A stretch of DNA of 6,222 nucleotides, from assembly GCA_005773095.1 (NCBI GenBank), contig SXHT01000101.1, positions 1 to 6,222 on the forward strand. The letters run 5' to 3'. Below, piece after piece: positions 1 through 6,050 of the stretch (position 1 is its first letter; every line of letters starts with the position of its first letter). Position numbers and translations under genes: made by a program. The DNA is from Planctomycetaceae bacterium. GTDB taxonomy: Bacteria; Planctomycetota; Planctomycetia; Pirellulales; PALSA-1355. The notes beneath the pieces are model-generated. The model was not told where the DNA came from and searched no databases. It saw only the letters and a list, made by a program, of their open reading frames with translations.

Positions 1-224
1 ATCGGCGCGCCACACTCTTCGGCCGCCTGGAAGCACTGTTCGGCGGAAAGCTGCCGCCGCAACGTTTCGGTCGGATGCTGAATCTTGCCGCATCCGAAAC
101 ATGCCAGGTTGCAGCGAAAAAGTGGCTCCAGCATCAACACCAGTGGATAACGCTCCACTCCCCGCATGCGCTTGCCCAGCACATAGCTTGCAACCGTCCA
201 CATCTGAGAAATTGGTACGCCCAT
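1..224 (-). CDS. hpnH: Adenosyl-hopene transferase HpnH, N-terminal part (runs off the left edge)
   Basis: HpnH is a radical SAM enzyme that joins a 5'-deoxyadenosyl radical to hopene (diploptene), giving adenosylhopane, the first step toward C35 side-chain hopanoids. Only 74 complete codons are present, about a fifth of the usual length of roughly 330-380 residues; the rest lies beyond position 1. The translation opens MGVPISQMWTVASYVLGK and continues with RYPLVLMLEPLFRCNLACFG, a strong match to the HpnH N-terminus as I know it. The iron-sulfur cluster motif CxxxCxxC is seen at C38, C42 and C45, followed by GKIQHP. The ATG at 224-222 is preceded by GAGGT (232-228), which overlaps the TGA stop of the cyclase gene; only 6 nt separate the genes, so translational coupling and one transcript are expected. 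An AAGGA further up (242-238) is an alternative ribosome site. Identity is very likely; integrity of the missing part cannot be judged. Confidence 0.95.
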   Translation of the reverse strand, partial: MGVPISQMWTVASYVLGKRMRGVERYPLVLMLEPLFRCNLACFGCGKIQHPTETLRRQLSAEQCFQAAEECGAP

Positions 225-230
225 TCGACC

Positions 231-2228
231 TCACATTTCCTTCTGCCAAAGTCCGAGTGCAATCAGCGGAAAGTAAACCGGGTATCCGTGATACCGCAGA
301 TAAAATACCTGGGGAAAGCCGGTGCCGGTGAATTCCTCTTCATCCCAAGCGCCGTCCGGCCGCTGCCTCTCGATGAGGTAACGCACGCCACGCTCGGCGG
401 CCGGATGCCTGGCGTAGCCAGCGGCGACCAGCCCCCACACCCCCCAGGCGGTTTGCGAAGCGGTTGGCAAACCTTGGCCGCAAAGCGAGGGGTCTGCGTA
501 GCTGCCGCACGATTCACCCCAACCGCCGCTGGCATGCTGATGCTCAACCAACCAACGGGCTGCGGCGACAATCATCGGGTCGTTTCGTGGCACGCCGGCT
601 TCCACGATTCCGCAAATCGCTTGCCACGTGCCGTAAATGTAGTTGACGCCCCAACGGCCATGCCAACTACCGTCGGCCTCTTGCGTATCCCGAAGATAAT
701 CGATCGCGCGATCGATCGAGGGATCTCCCACGCGACGGCCGAGCTTGCCGAAACATTCAAGTACGCGGGCCGCCAGATCGGGCGTGCTCGGGTCGATCAT
801 CGCGTTATGATCGGCGAAGGGAACACGGCAGAGAAACTCGCGGTCATTGTCGCGGTCGAATGCGCCCCATCCGCCGTCGCTGTTTTGCATTGCCAGGAGC
901 CAGCGCTCGGCGCGGTCGGTGGCGGCGATAGCTCCCGCGTTCCGCTCTCCATCACCCCCGGTCCCTCTCCCATCGAGGGAGGGGGGAAACCGCTTCGAAC
1001 CTCGTTCGAACTGCGCCTGCAATGCCATCAGAACCATCACGGTGTCATCCACGTCGGGATAAAACGCGTTGGCGTATTCAAAGCACCAGCCGGCGGGCTC
1101 GGCGCGAACGGTCTTCTGCCAGTCGCCAGCACGCCGCACCTCGTTCTTAAGCAACCACTCCACAGCCCGCACAATCGCAGCGTCGTTGGCTGGAACGCCC
1201 CCCGCTTCGAGCGCTCGCAGGGCAATCGCGGTATCCCAAACAGGCGACTTGCACGGCTGCAGCCACGCGAATTGTTCGTCCTCGAGCAAAAGACTGTCGA
1301 GGCGATCGAGGCAGTAGGTCAGTTCCGGGCTGGACTCGCGATATCCGAGCGATTTCAGTGCCACGATGCTCCATACCATGGGGGGAAAAATAGCTCCCAA
1401 GCCGTCGCTGTCGGCAAACCGCTCCAGCATCCAGCGCTCCGCTCGTTTGACCGCGTAGTTTCGCGACCAGATCAGGCCGCGTGCCTCGCACCACTTGAAA
1501 CAGACATCGATCGTGCGAAAAAAGCGGTCCCAACTGAGCGGTGATTTGCTCGCCGGCTTGCCGGGACAGCGGGGCAGCGACCACGATTCCGGCGGACTCA
1601 AAAACAGTTCGGCAATGCCTAGCGATGGATCGATCTTGGTGACCGGCTTTTTCGCCCAGATCAGTGAAAGCGTGACTACCATCGCACGCGACCACGCGCT
1701 CATGGCGTAGAGGTTCACGGGAAACCACGTCGGCATGAGTACAATCTCAGGCGGCACCGCGGGGCAGCGGTCATACGGAATCTGTCCGAGAAACGCCAGA
1801 TAGAACCGCGTGAAACTGTTGACCGCGTCCGCGCCGCCATGCGCAAGAATCGCGGAGCGGGCACGCCGCATGGGTTCGCTCTGCGGATCGTGGCCAGCCA
1901 GCTTGAGCGCAAAATAGGCTTTGACGCTGGCGCTCACATCGACGCCGCCACCAGGATACATCACCCAGCCGCCGCCTGGCGACTGCTGCTCGAGCAGGCA
2001 CGCCGCAACCTTGTGCGAGCGGAAAGAGCGATCGCGGCCGAAGAATGCTTGCAGCAGCAGGTACTCGCTCTCAAGAATGCTGTCCCCTTCCAGCTCGAAG
2101 CACCAATGGCCATCCTGCTGTTGGTGCGCAAGCAAATACTGCGTCGCACGCCAGCAGCCCCAGGCCACTTGCGACGATAAAGGACCCGCGTTTCGATCCG
2201 CGACAGGAGCGGAATTTTGAGCAATCAT
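231..2228 (-). CDS. shc: Squalene-hopene cyclase
   Basis: This class II terpene cyclase turns squalene into the pentacyclic hopene/hopanol skeleton at the membrane face. Numbered from the ATG at 2228 it has 665 residues, normal for the family (about 630-720). The catalytic acid motif DVDDTV is at 392-397, preceded by FEYANAFYP. QW-type repeats are visible near residues 24-42 (ends QQQDGHW), 73-88, 439-454 (QNSDGGW), 507-522 (QEADGSW, then HGRWGVNYIYGTW), 555-570 (QHASGGWGESCGSY) and 613-628 (QRPDGAW). The C-terminus carries FTGTGFPQVFYLRYHGYPVYFP, as expected. Start choice: the frame opens further to a GTG at 2285 (684 aa). That GTG has no Shine-Dalgarno sequence and lies in an inverted repeat, while family similarity starts only around the first QW repeat, so I prefer ATG 2228, itself with only a weak GAGA upstream. 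Oddity: residues ~408-430 (RFPPSLDGRGTGGDGE and flanks) form an extra loop encoded by a palindromic sequence. hpnH follows directly. Confidence 0.97.
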   Translation of the reverse strand: MIAQNSAPVADRNAGPLSSQVAWGCWRATQYLLAHQQQDGHWCFELEGDSILESEYLLLQAFFGRDRSFRSHKVAACLLEQQSPGGGWVMYPGGGVDVSASVKAYFALKLAGHDPQSEPMRRARSAILAHGGADAVNSFTRFYLAFLGQIPYDRCPAVPPEIVLMPTWFPVNLYAMSAWSRAMVVTLSLIWAKKPVTKIDPSLGIAELFLSPPESWSLPRCPGKPASKSPLSWDRFFRTIDVCFKWCEARGLIWSRNYAVKRAERWMLERFADSDGLGAIFPPMVWSIVALKSLGYRESSPELTYCLDRLDSLLLEDEQFAWLQPCKSPVWDTAIALRALEAGGVPANDAAIVRAVEWLLKNEVRRAGDWQKTVRAEPAGWCFEYANAFYPDVDDTVMVLMALQAQFERGSKRFPPSLDGRGTGGDGERNAGAIAATDRAERWLLAMQNSDGGWGAFDRDNDREFLCRVPFADHNAMIDPSTPDLAARVLECFGKLGRRVGDPSIDRAIDYLRDTQEADGSWHGRWGVNYIYGTWQAICGIVEAGVPRNDPMIVAAARWLVEHQHASGGWGESCGSYADPSLCGQGLPTASQTAWGVWGLVAAGYARHPAAERGVRYLIERQRPDGAWDEEEFTGTGFPQVFYLRYHGYPVYFPLIALGLWQKEM
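699..716. repeat. Perfect 18-bp palindrome inside the cyclase gene
   Basis: ATCGATCGCGCGATCGAT is its own reverse complement. It encodes part of the segment SIDRAIDYLR in the cyclase, where a repeated Ile-Asp pair flanking Arg-Ala, with ATC GAT codons, could create the symmetry by chance. No function is claimed. Confidence 0.5.
939..1010. repeat. GC-rich palindromic element inserted in frame in the cyclase gene
   Basis: The stretch contains CCCTCTCCCATCGAGGGAGG (963-982): TCCCTC (962-967) pairs with GAGGGA (975-980) across a 7-nt loop. A second, perfect hairpin, TTCGAAC (994-1000) CTC GTTCGAA (1004-1010), lies beside it. Read on the minus strand it encodes the low-complexity PPSLDGRGTGGDGE segment of the cyclase. 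Compared from memory with the Alicyclobacillus enzyme, the distance from the DxDD motif to the following QW repeat is about 20 residues longer here, which matches the size of the element. CCCTCTCCC...GAGGGAG sequences of this style are common as dispersed repeats in planctomycete genomes, to my recollection. There is only one copy in this window, so its status as a dispersed repeat is inference. Confidence 0.6.
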
Positions 2229-2277
2229 CCGGTAATTTCTCGGTGGAAGCGCGGAGACGGTAATGCATGCCGCGTAG

Positions 2278-2405
2278 CCGTTCACGGGCCGGGGACTGGC
2301 TCATTTTCCCGGCGAATTTGAAAGAGGCGTGTCCTGCTGTTGGGTGGTTGCCCAACGTGGTTCCCGGGAAAATGTGCCTGTCCCCCTCTCATTGCCCGTG
2401 AACGG
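2278..2405. repeat. Large imperfect inverted repeat (REP/BIME-like) upstream of the cyclase
   Basis: The minus-strand reading of 2312-2291 (CCGGGAAAATGAGCC, then AGTCCCC) matches the plus-strand reading of 2364-2385 at 20 of 22 positions. A second block, GCCCGTGAACGG, is present perfectly in both arms (minus 2289-2278, plus 2394-2405); the right arm has 7 extra bases between blocks. Weaker similarity continues outward on both sides (GG[C/T]TAC, then GC[G/C]GCATGC). The 51-nt centre contains a small stem-loop, GTTGGG (2339-2344) and CCCAAC (2351-2356). The arrangement resembles paired REP elements; GGGGACAGGCACATTTTCC-like cores are something I recall as dispersed repeats, but that is not checkable here. 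No T-run follows any stem, so it is not an obvious intrinsic terminator. Confidence 0.7.
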
Positions 2406-2411
2406 TTACCA

Positions 2412-2446
2412 TGCCGCATGCTCCAGTACATGTTCCAACTGCGGCA
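2412..2446. repeat. Stem-loop between glycosyltransferase and cyclase genes
   Basis: TGCCGCA (2412-2418) pairs with TGCGGCA (2440-2446) across a 21-nt loop. It lies downstream of the glycosyltransferase stop and overlaps the outer, weaker part of the right arm of the inverted repeat. Without a following T-run it is not a convincing terminator; it may protect the 3' end of the transcript or belong to the repeat. Confidence 0.35.
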
Positions 2447-2486
2447 CATTACGCGAAGTGGGCAAATCCGGCAACATCAGCATGGA

Positions 2487-4640
2487 TCACTTGGCAACCT
2501 CGAAAACGTCCCTGTCAAATTTCCGCAGGACTCCCTCCGCAACCAAGCGGTCGAATCGCTCCTGGTTGGGATAGGCGCTGTAGCCATAGTTGCCGCGCGA
2601 ACGGTAACGGGCCAGTTCATGCCGATCGAAATAAATGTGCGAAACTTTGGCGGCATGCAACGCGGCCTTGGCCTGATCGGCCGATTTCCCGGCAATCATC
2701 TCTTCCAGCACACACGCGTCGAAGCAGGTGTTGTAGAGCACGGGCACTCGATAGTCGAACGCCTGCGCATCCCCGACGAGCAACAATCGTTTTCCATTTG
2801 GGATCTCCAGGCCAGGAGGGAGATCGACTAGAGAGGCTCGCTGTCGTCCATAGTCCTCCTGGACGAACCAACCGTTTGCCGATGCAACGAGCGTTGCGAC
2901 CGTGGCCATGTGAAACACAAATATGCCAACCGCGACGGAGTAAAGCACGCTTAACGCTAACAGCGCCGCTGTCAATTCTCGGCGAAGCGGTCGTCCCGCG
3001 GTGCCCATCGCGCTCCCTGCGATCAGTGCGGCCATGGGCATTAAGGGAATCAAGAACCGATCGATGCGGTGCGTCAATAGCCACCAAAGCACAAACACAA
3101 TTGCACAGTAGCCCACCACTTGCAGGACGAGCATCGGACCGCCGTCGCGCGGCGCCCAACGACGGCGAAGAAAAGCCGCTGCCACGCCTAACGCCGCCAG
3201 CGGGGCCATGGCGACTCCAAGCCACTCGCTGGTCACGAATGCACGTTGCAGGCGATTCGCAAAGTCGCCTGCCGCAAAGTCAGGTGGCCGATGGGCCTGT
3301 TTCCACTGAGCGTTTTTTTCGGGGGTCCGAGTTTCTCCGCCGAAAACGGAGTAGAGCAGCGGATACGTGGGAGTGCCCGCGAGAACCCAGTTCTTAACGA
3401 ACCACGGACCGCAGGTAACCGCCATGGCCGCCATCAATACGACCGCCCCATAAAGACGCGATCGGTGGTCGCGCGGCACCACGCTAGAAATCGCCACAAA
3501 CCCGATGATCGGCAGCGCCACAAACACCATCGCCGGGTACTTGCACGCCGCCGCGCTCCCCGCCATCAGCCCACACAGGATCAGCCGGCGCGTGGCAATC
3601 GCCGCCTCCCCATCGGCAATCGCTCGCTGCCAAAGCGCGAGCGCGTAGATCGCCAGCAACGCGTAGCAGCCCACGACGACGTCGACCAGTCCCTGGCTGG
3701 AAACGAGCAGCACCCAGGGCGTCGACAAATACACGATCGCGGCCAGCCCACCTGCCGATCGCGAAAAAAATCGGCAGCCAAACGAATAAACGGCGGCGGC
3801 CGTAATGAGCGCGAAACACGCGATGATCGTCTTGCCGACCAAGGCGCCGGTGAACCAATCCCGCGTGATCACCATCGACGCAAGCGCATGCATCTCGGCG
3901 CCAAGTGGCATGTTGGCGTAGATATTGTGTGGCAGGAACCCGATCTGGCCGTTCTGGAAAAACTCCTTCGGGGCCTGCAAGTGATATTCGCGTACGTCGA
4001 AATCCAGCGGCGGCAGCATCGCGCTGGAAACAAGCAGGACCACCAGCGGCGCAAGTATCCAGAGCCAGCCCGGCCCGAGACCGCCAGCCTCGGCCGCCGG
4101 AGAACTCGCAACGTGCCGAGCGGCGGCGTTGTCATGACGCGGTCTCGCCAGGGCGAAGGCAATTCCGATCGCAACTGCGATGGTCAAGAATAGCCACCGG
4201 TTAAGGAGACCCAACACGCCCAGCAAGAGCGTCGCCAGCGATAGCCCGCTCATGCCAAGTGCCAGGGCAAACACCCATTGCTCGATGCGCGAACCGGCCA
4301 CGCTCGGCCGCAACCAGCGCAGCAGCACGGATCCCAACGTGGCGGCCACCACCAGATAGCCGGTCGCAATCGCCAGCAGGTACACCCGATCTTGAAGCCA
4401 GCCGGGCGCCGGGTCCTGTCGAAGCACGTCCCCCAGCGCCGCTGGCACCGTCAACAGCGTGAGCAACTCCAGCCGCCGAAGCGAGTGCCCCTCGCCAGGC
4501 AGCGAGTCAGCGGACAGCGGCACGCGAAAAAATGCCACCAGGTATGCCGCCACGAACACAATCGCCAGCATTTCTCCGAGCGAAAAGGCGAACTCATTCT
4601 TAACGGACACCGAACGCCGTTGGTTCGCGGACGCGGTCAC
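2487..4640 (-). CDS. Polytopic membrane glycosyltransferase, GT-C fold (ArnT/PMT-like, GT39-type)
   Basis: This 717-residue integral membrane protein has about 12-13 hydrophobic segments between residues 21 and 582 and a soluble C-terminal domain (about 583-717). It has the hallmarks of GT-C transferases that move a sugar from a lipid-phosphate donor on the outer face of the membrane. The first large outer loop carries the acidic motif DFDVREYHLQAPKEF (D213, D215, E218, H220) followed by PHNIYANMPLGAEM. A second acidic position is seen in GLVDVVVGCYALL (D320). KYPAMVF (367-373), GPWFVKNWVLAGTPTYPLLY (411-430) and THRIDRFLIPLMP (523-535) are typical of this family. Acceptor and donor cannot be told from sequence. 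The start is GTG at 4640; the frame is open back to a TAG at 4758-4760 but offers no other ATG, GTG or TTG there. No Shine-Dalgarno is evident, and the in-frame GTG at codon 11 is an alternative. It points toward the cyclase, about 250 nt away, so a role in hopanoid or envelope glycosylation is only a guess. Confidence 0.85.
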   Translation of the reverse strand: MTASANQRRSVSVKNEFAFSLGEMLAIVFVAAYLVAFFRVPLSADSLPGEGHSLRRLELLTLLTVPAALGDVLRQDPAPGWLQDRVYLLAIATGYLVVAATLGSVLLRWLRPSVAGSRIEQWVFALALGMSGLSLATLLLGVLGLLNRWLFLTIAVAIGIAFALARPRHDNAAARHVASSPAAEAGGLGPGWLWILAPLVVLLVSSAMLPPLDFDVREYHLQAPKEFFQNGQIGFLPHNIYANMPLGAEMHALASMVITRDWFTGALVGKTIIACFALITAAAVYSFGCRFFSRSAGGLAAIVYLSTPWVLLVSSQGLVDVVVGCYALLAIYALALWQRAIADGEAAIATRRLILCGLMAGSAAACKYPAMVFVALPIIGFVAISSVVPRDHRSRLYGAVVLMAAMAVTCGPWFVKNWVLAGTPTYPLLYSVFGGETRTPEKNAQWKQAHRPPDFAAGDFANRLQRAFVTSEWLGVAMAPLAALGVAAAFLRRRWAPRDGGPMLVLQVVGYCAIVFVLWWLLTHRIDRFLIPLMPMAALIAGSAMGTAGRPLRRELTAALLALSVLYSVAVGIFVFHMATVATLVASANGWFVQEDYGRQRASLVDLPPGLEIPNGKRLLLVGDAQAFDYRVPVLYNTCFDACVLEEMIAGKSADQAKAALHAAKVSHIYFDRHELARYRSRGNYGYSAYPNQERFDRLVAEGVLRKFDRDVFEVAK

Positions 4641-4705
4641 GTTTTGCTGATCGAGATCGGGGGTTAATGATGGAACCGTGGGAGATGAGCGACTTAGTGG
4701 CTTCT

Positions 4706-4730
4706 CAAAATCGGTGGTTACCTCGCCGAT
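4706..4730 (-). terminator. Possible weak terminator after the small secreted protein gene
   Basis: On the minus strand ATCGG (4730-4726) and CCGAT (4714-4710) can pair across an 11-nt loop, followed by TTT. The stem has only 5 bp, so any termination would be weak. It lies in the 122-nt gap between the small exported protein gene and the glycosyltransferase start; nothing else is recognised in that gap. Confidence 0.25.
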
Positions 4731-4762
4731 CGATGATGAAGAATGGAAGTCTTGATGCTATG

Positions 4763-5104
4763 TTACCAAGTGATCGCGCGGAAGAAGTTCCTTACGGGCT
4801 GGCCCGGATAATAAACCTTCGTTCGCACGACCGCGGGTCGTCCGTAAACGACCGGAGCCGGTGCGTAGTAGGTGGCATAGGGAACCGGAGCGGGCGCGTA
4901 GTAAGCTGTGACCGGAGCCGGGCCATAGTACGCGGTGACTGGTGCGGGAGCCGGCGGATAGTAAACGGGAGCGGGGGCGTAAAAGGTTGTAACCGGCGCG
5001 GGATAAGTGACCACCGGCGGGCTGTAGATCACCTGCGCTTCCGCCGCCGCACCAACCAATCCCATCAACATCGCAATTGCAACGAGAATCGCAAAACGTT
5101 TCAT
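4763..5104 (-). CDS. Small exported Tyr/Pro/Ala-repeat protein
   Basis: The product has 113 residues. Residues 1-23 are a clear Sec signal peptide: MKRF, a hydrophobic core, then AAAEA with likely cleavage before Q24. The mature part (about 27-88) consists of degenerate repeats built on YYAPAPV, TAYYGPAPV and TYYAPAPV, and contains 15 tyrosines in all up to residue 99. A different, basic-aromatic tail follows (TKVYYPGQPVRNFF, then RAITW), which I associate with small planctomycete secreted proteins. Function is unknown; a cell-surface or envelope structural role is inferred from export and repeat make-up. The frame extends to an ATG at 5161 (132 aa), but ATG 5104 is clearly preferred: it begins the signal peptide and has AGGGGAGG (5118-5111) 6 nt upstream. 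A leader hairpin with a T-run and a TACAAT box lie just upstream. Confidence 0.85.
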   Translation of the reverse strand: MKRFAILVAIAMLMGLVGAAAEAQVIYSPPVVTYPAPVTTFYAPAPVYYPPAPAPVTAYYGPAPVTAYYAPAPVPYATYYAPAPVVYGRPAVVRTKVYYPGQPVRNFFRAITW

Positions 5105-5110
5105 GGCATA

Positions 5111-5118
5111 CCTCCCCT
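5111..5118 (-). promoter_or_regulatory. Strong ribosome binding site of the small exported protein
   Basis: AGGGGAGG on the minus strand is followed by the 6-nt spacer TATGCC and then ATG at 5104-5102. It is the best Shine-Dalgarno sequence in the window and fixes the start at the signal peptide rather than at the upstream in-frame ATG (5161). Confidence 0.85.
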
Positions 5119-5129
5119 GGAAGATGGAC

Positions 5130-5155
5130 AAAAACGCCTCGACGCCGACCGAGGC
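5130..5155 (-). terminator. Terminator-like hairpin with T-run in the leader of the small exported protein
   Basis: On the minus strand GCCTCG (5155-5150), an 8-nt loop GTCGGCGT, and CGAGGC (5141-5136) are followed by GTTTTTG (T's at 5134-5130). The stem is 6 bp, or 7 with a G-T pair, nearly all G/C. It sits only about 11 nt upstream of the ribosome binding site and downstream of a possible -10 box. It could be a leader attenuator, or the terminator of a transcript entering from the right, though no minus-strand gene is visible there. It could also be chance. Confidence 0.4.
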
Positions 5156-5166
5156 TGCCAACCAGG

Positions 5167-5172
5167 ATTGTA
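5167..5172 (-). promoter_or_regulatory. Possible -10 box of the small exported protein gene
   Basis: TACAAT (minus strand, 5172-5167) differs from TATAAT at one base and lies about 62 nt before the ATG. No good -35 hexamer is found 17 nt upstream (TGGCAT is the sequence there), so the promoter call is weak. Confidence 0.3.
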
Positions 5173-5176
5173 TTGC

Positions 5177-5649
5177 GCTTTTCGCCCGGATGCCACCAAA
5201 CGGAAAGAATTAACACGACTCGTGAGTTGAGCAACCATGCCGCGTGGCTTTGGGCGCTGCGGAGCTTGGGCATCGGCAATTCCCGGCGAGTTGCCTCTGA
5301 GTGGGGCCTGTGGCGGGATTCAATGACGGGGACGGGAAACTGCGTAAGTTGGACAGGAGTGGCGAAGTTCTCAGGGCGAGCGGCACAGTCGGGTTGGTAA
5401 AGGATGCCGGAGTTTCACATCCCATGCTGCTTCAAACGCTTCTTTCAAGCACTTCGGCGCATACGTTGAGCGGAACGTGGCAGCAGACCACGAGAAAAAT
5501 ACGCGCGGTTGTGAGCAGGACCGACTCAAGGAACTCGCGCCCGACAACGTGACGCGAAACTGGGAATGGGCATCTTCTTGGCCAGGTCGCTGAGCTTCGG
5601 TCGTTCGCCACTCAAGAGCGTTGGAACCTCGGCGACGCGGGGGATTGGA
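5177..5649. other. Long stretch without a recognisable gene
   Basis: About 470 bp between the divergent small exported protein gene and the GxxExxY cassette. Both strands contain open frames of 70-145 codons, but their translations are Arg/Ser/Pro-rich low-complexity sequence without motifs and with no ribosome binding site. I see no RNA gene, no complete transposase and no strong promoter. One short direct repeat, TTGGAACC, occurs at 5621-5628 and again at 5645-5652, at the left edge of the cassette. The region could hold decayed coding sequence, which I cannot identify. Confidence 0.5.
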
Positions 5650-5675
5650 ACCACGAAGGACGCGAAGGGCCGAAG
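5650..5675 (+). repeat. Left inverted repeat with CGAAGG-type subrepeats, also carrying the ribosome binding site
   Basis: Three imperfect units of 8-9 bp follow each other: ACGAAGGAC, GCGAAGGGC, CGAAG. The GAAGGG at 5664-5669 lies 6 nt before the ATG and can serve as Shine-Dalgarno sequence, so the repeat itself appears to supply translation initiation for the gene it flanks. Confidence 0.6.
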
Positions 5676-6047
5676 ATGGAATTCGACGAGCTATCCAATC
5701 GGGGCATCGGCTGTGCCATCGAAGTTCACCGGCGTTTGGGACCGGGACTGCTGGAATCCGCCTGCGAACAATGTCTGACTCATGAACTAAATCGCAACGG
5801 GATCGCATTTCAACTCAAGCAGCCGCTGCCGGTAGAATACAAAGACATTCGGCTCGATTGTGGATACCGAATTAACATTCTCGTGGAAAAGCAACTGATC
5901 GTCGAATTGAAGAGTGTCGAGGAGATCAGCGGAATTCACGCAGCCCAACTGTTGACGCACATGAAATTGGCGGGTGTCAAGATCGGATTACTGAGGAACT
6001 GCAACGTGACGAAGCTGAAAGATTTCATTAAACGTTTCGTTCTCTGA
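5676..6047 (+). CDS. GxxExxY protein (PD-(D/E)XK nuclease-like family), with altered conserved residues
   Basis: The product has 123 residues, typical of this family, whose biochemical role is not established; members are assigned to the PD-(D/E)XK nuclease-like clan. The order of conserved blocks is right: GCAIEVHRRLGPGLLESACE (residues 12-31), a middle segment with YKDIRLDCGYR, then NILVEKQLIVELKSVEEI (67-84), HAAQLLTHMKLAG (88-100), IGLLRNCNV (103-111) and LKDFIKR near the end. Two changes stand out. The namesake motif reads GLLESAC (24-30), so the Tyr is Cys. The usual Asp in the block written from memory as RADLLVE is Asn (N67), while E77 and K79 of the VELK part are kept. Whether it still has activity is open. 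The ATG is preceded by GAAGGG at a 6-nt distance. It is the only convincing plus-strand gene here. Confidence 0.9.
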   Translation: MEFDELSNRGIGCAIEVHRRLGPGLLESACEQCLTHELNRNGIAFQLKQPLPVEYKDIRLDCGYRINILVEKQLIVELKSVEEISGIHAAQLLTHMKLAGVKIGLLRNCNVTKLKDFIKRFVL

Positions 6048-6050
6048 TCA

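Noticed and set aside
75..1544. 489-codon open frame on the plus strand
   Set aside because: It lies antisense to hpnH and the cyclase, its product is low-complexity with no family features, and the minus-strand frame has unmistakable cyclase motifs. It is a high-GC shadow frame.
2339..2356. GTTGGG/CCCAAC stem-loop as an intrinsic terminator
   Set aside because: There is no T-run on either strand after the 6-bp stem; it is better seen as part of the inverted-repeat centre.
2411..4193. Two overlapping plus-strand frames of 328 and 315 codons
   Set aside because: Both are Arg/Pro/Gln-rich antisense shadows of the membrane glycosyltransferase, whose hydrophobic segments and motifs are clear on the other strand.
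4766..5000. Regular DNA repeats that might suggest a CRISPR array
   Set aside because: The periodicity is the coding sequence of the YYAPAPV protein repeats; there are no uniform repeats separated by unique spacers.
5105..5161. N-terminal extension of the small exported protein to the ATG at 5161
   Set aside because: The extension would precede an evident signal peptide and would translate the leader hairpin; the strong ribosome binding site points to ATG 5104.
5371..5808. 145-codon minus-strand frame across the left cassette edge
   Set aside because: It overlaps the start of the GxxExxY gene in antisense, is Arg/Ser-rich and has no motif or ribosome binding site.
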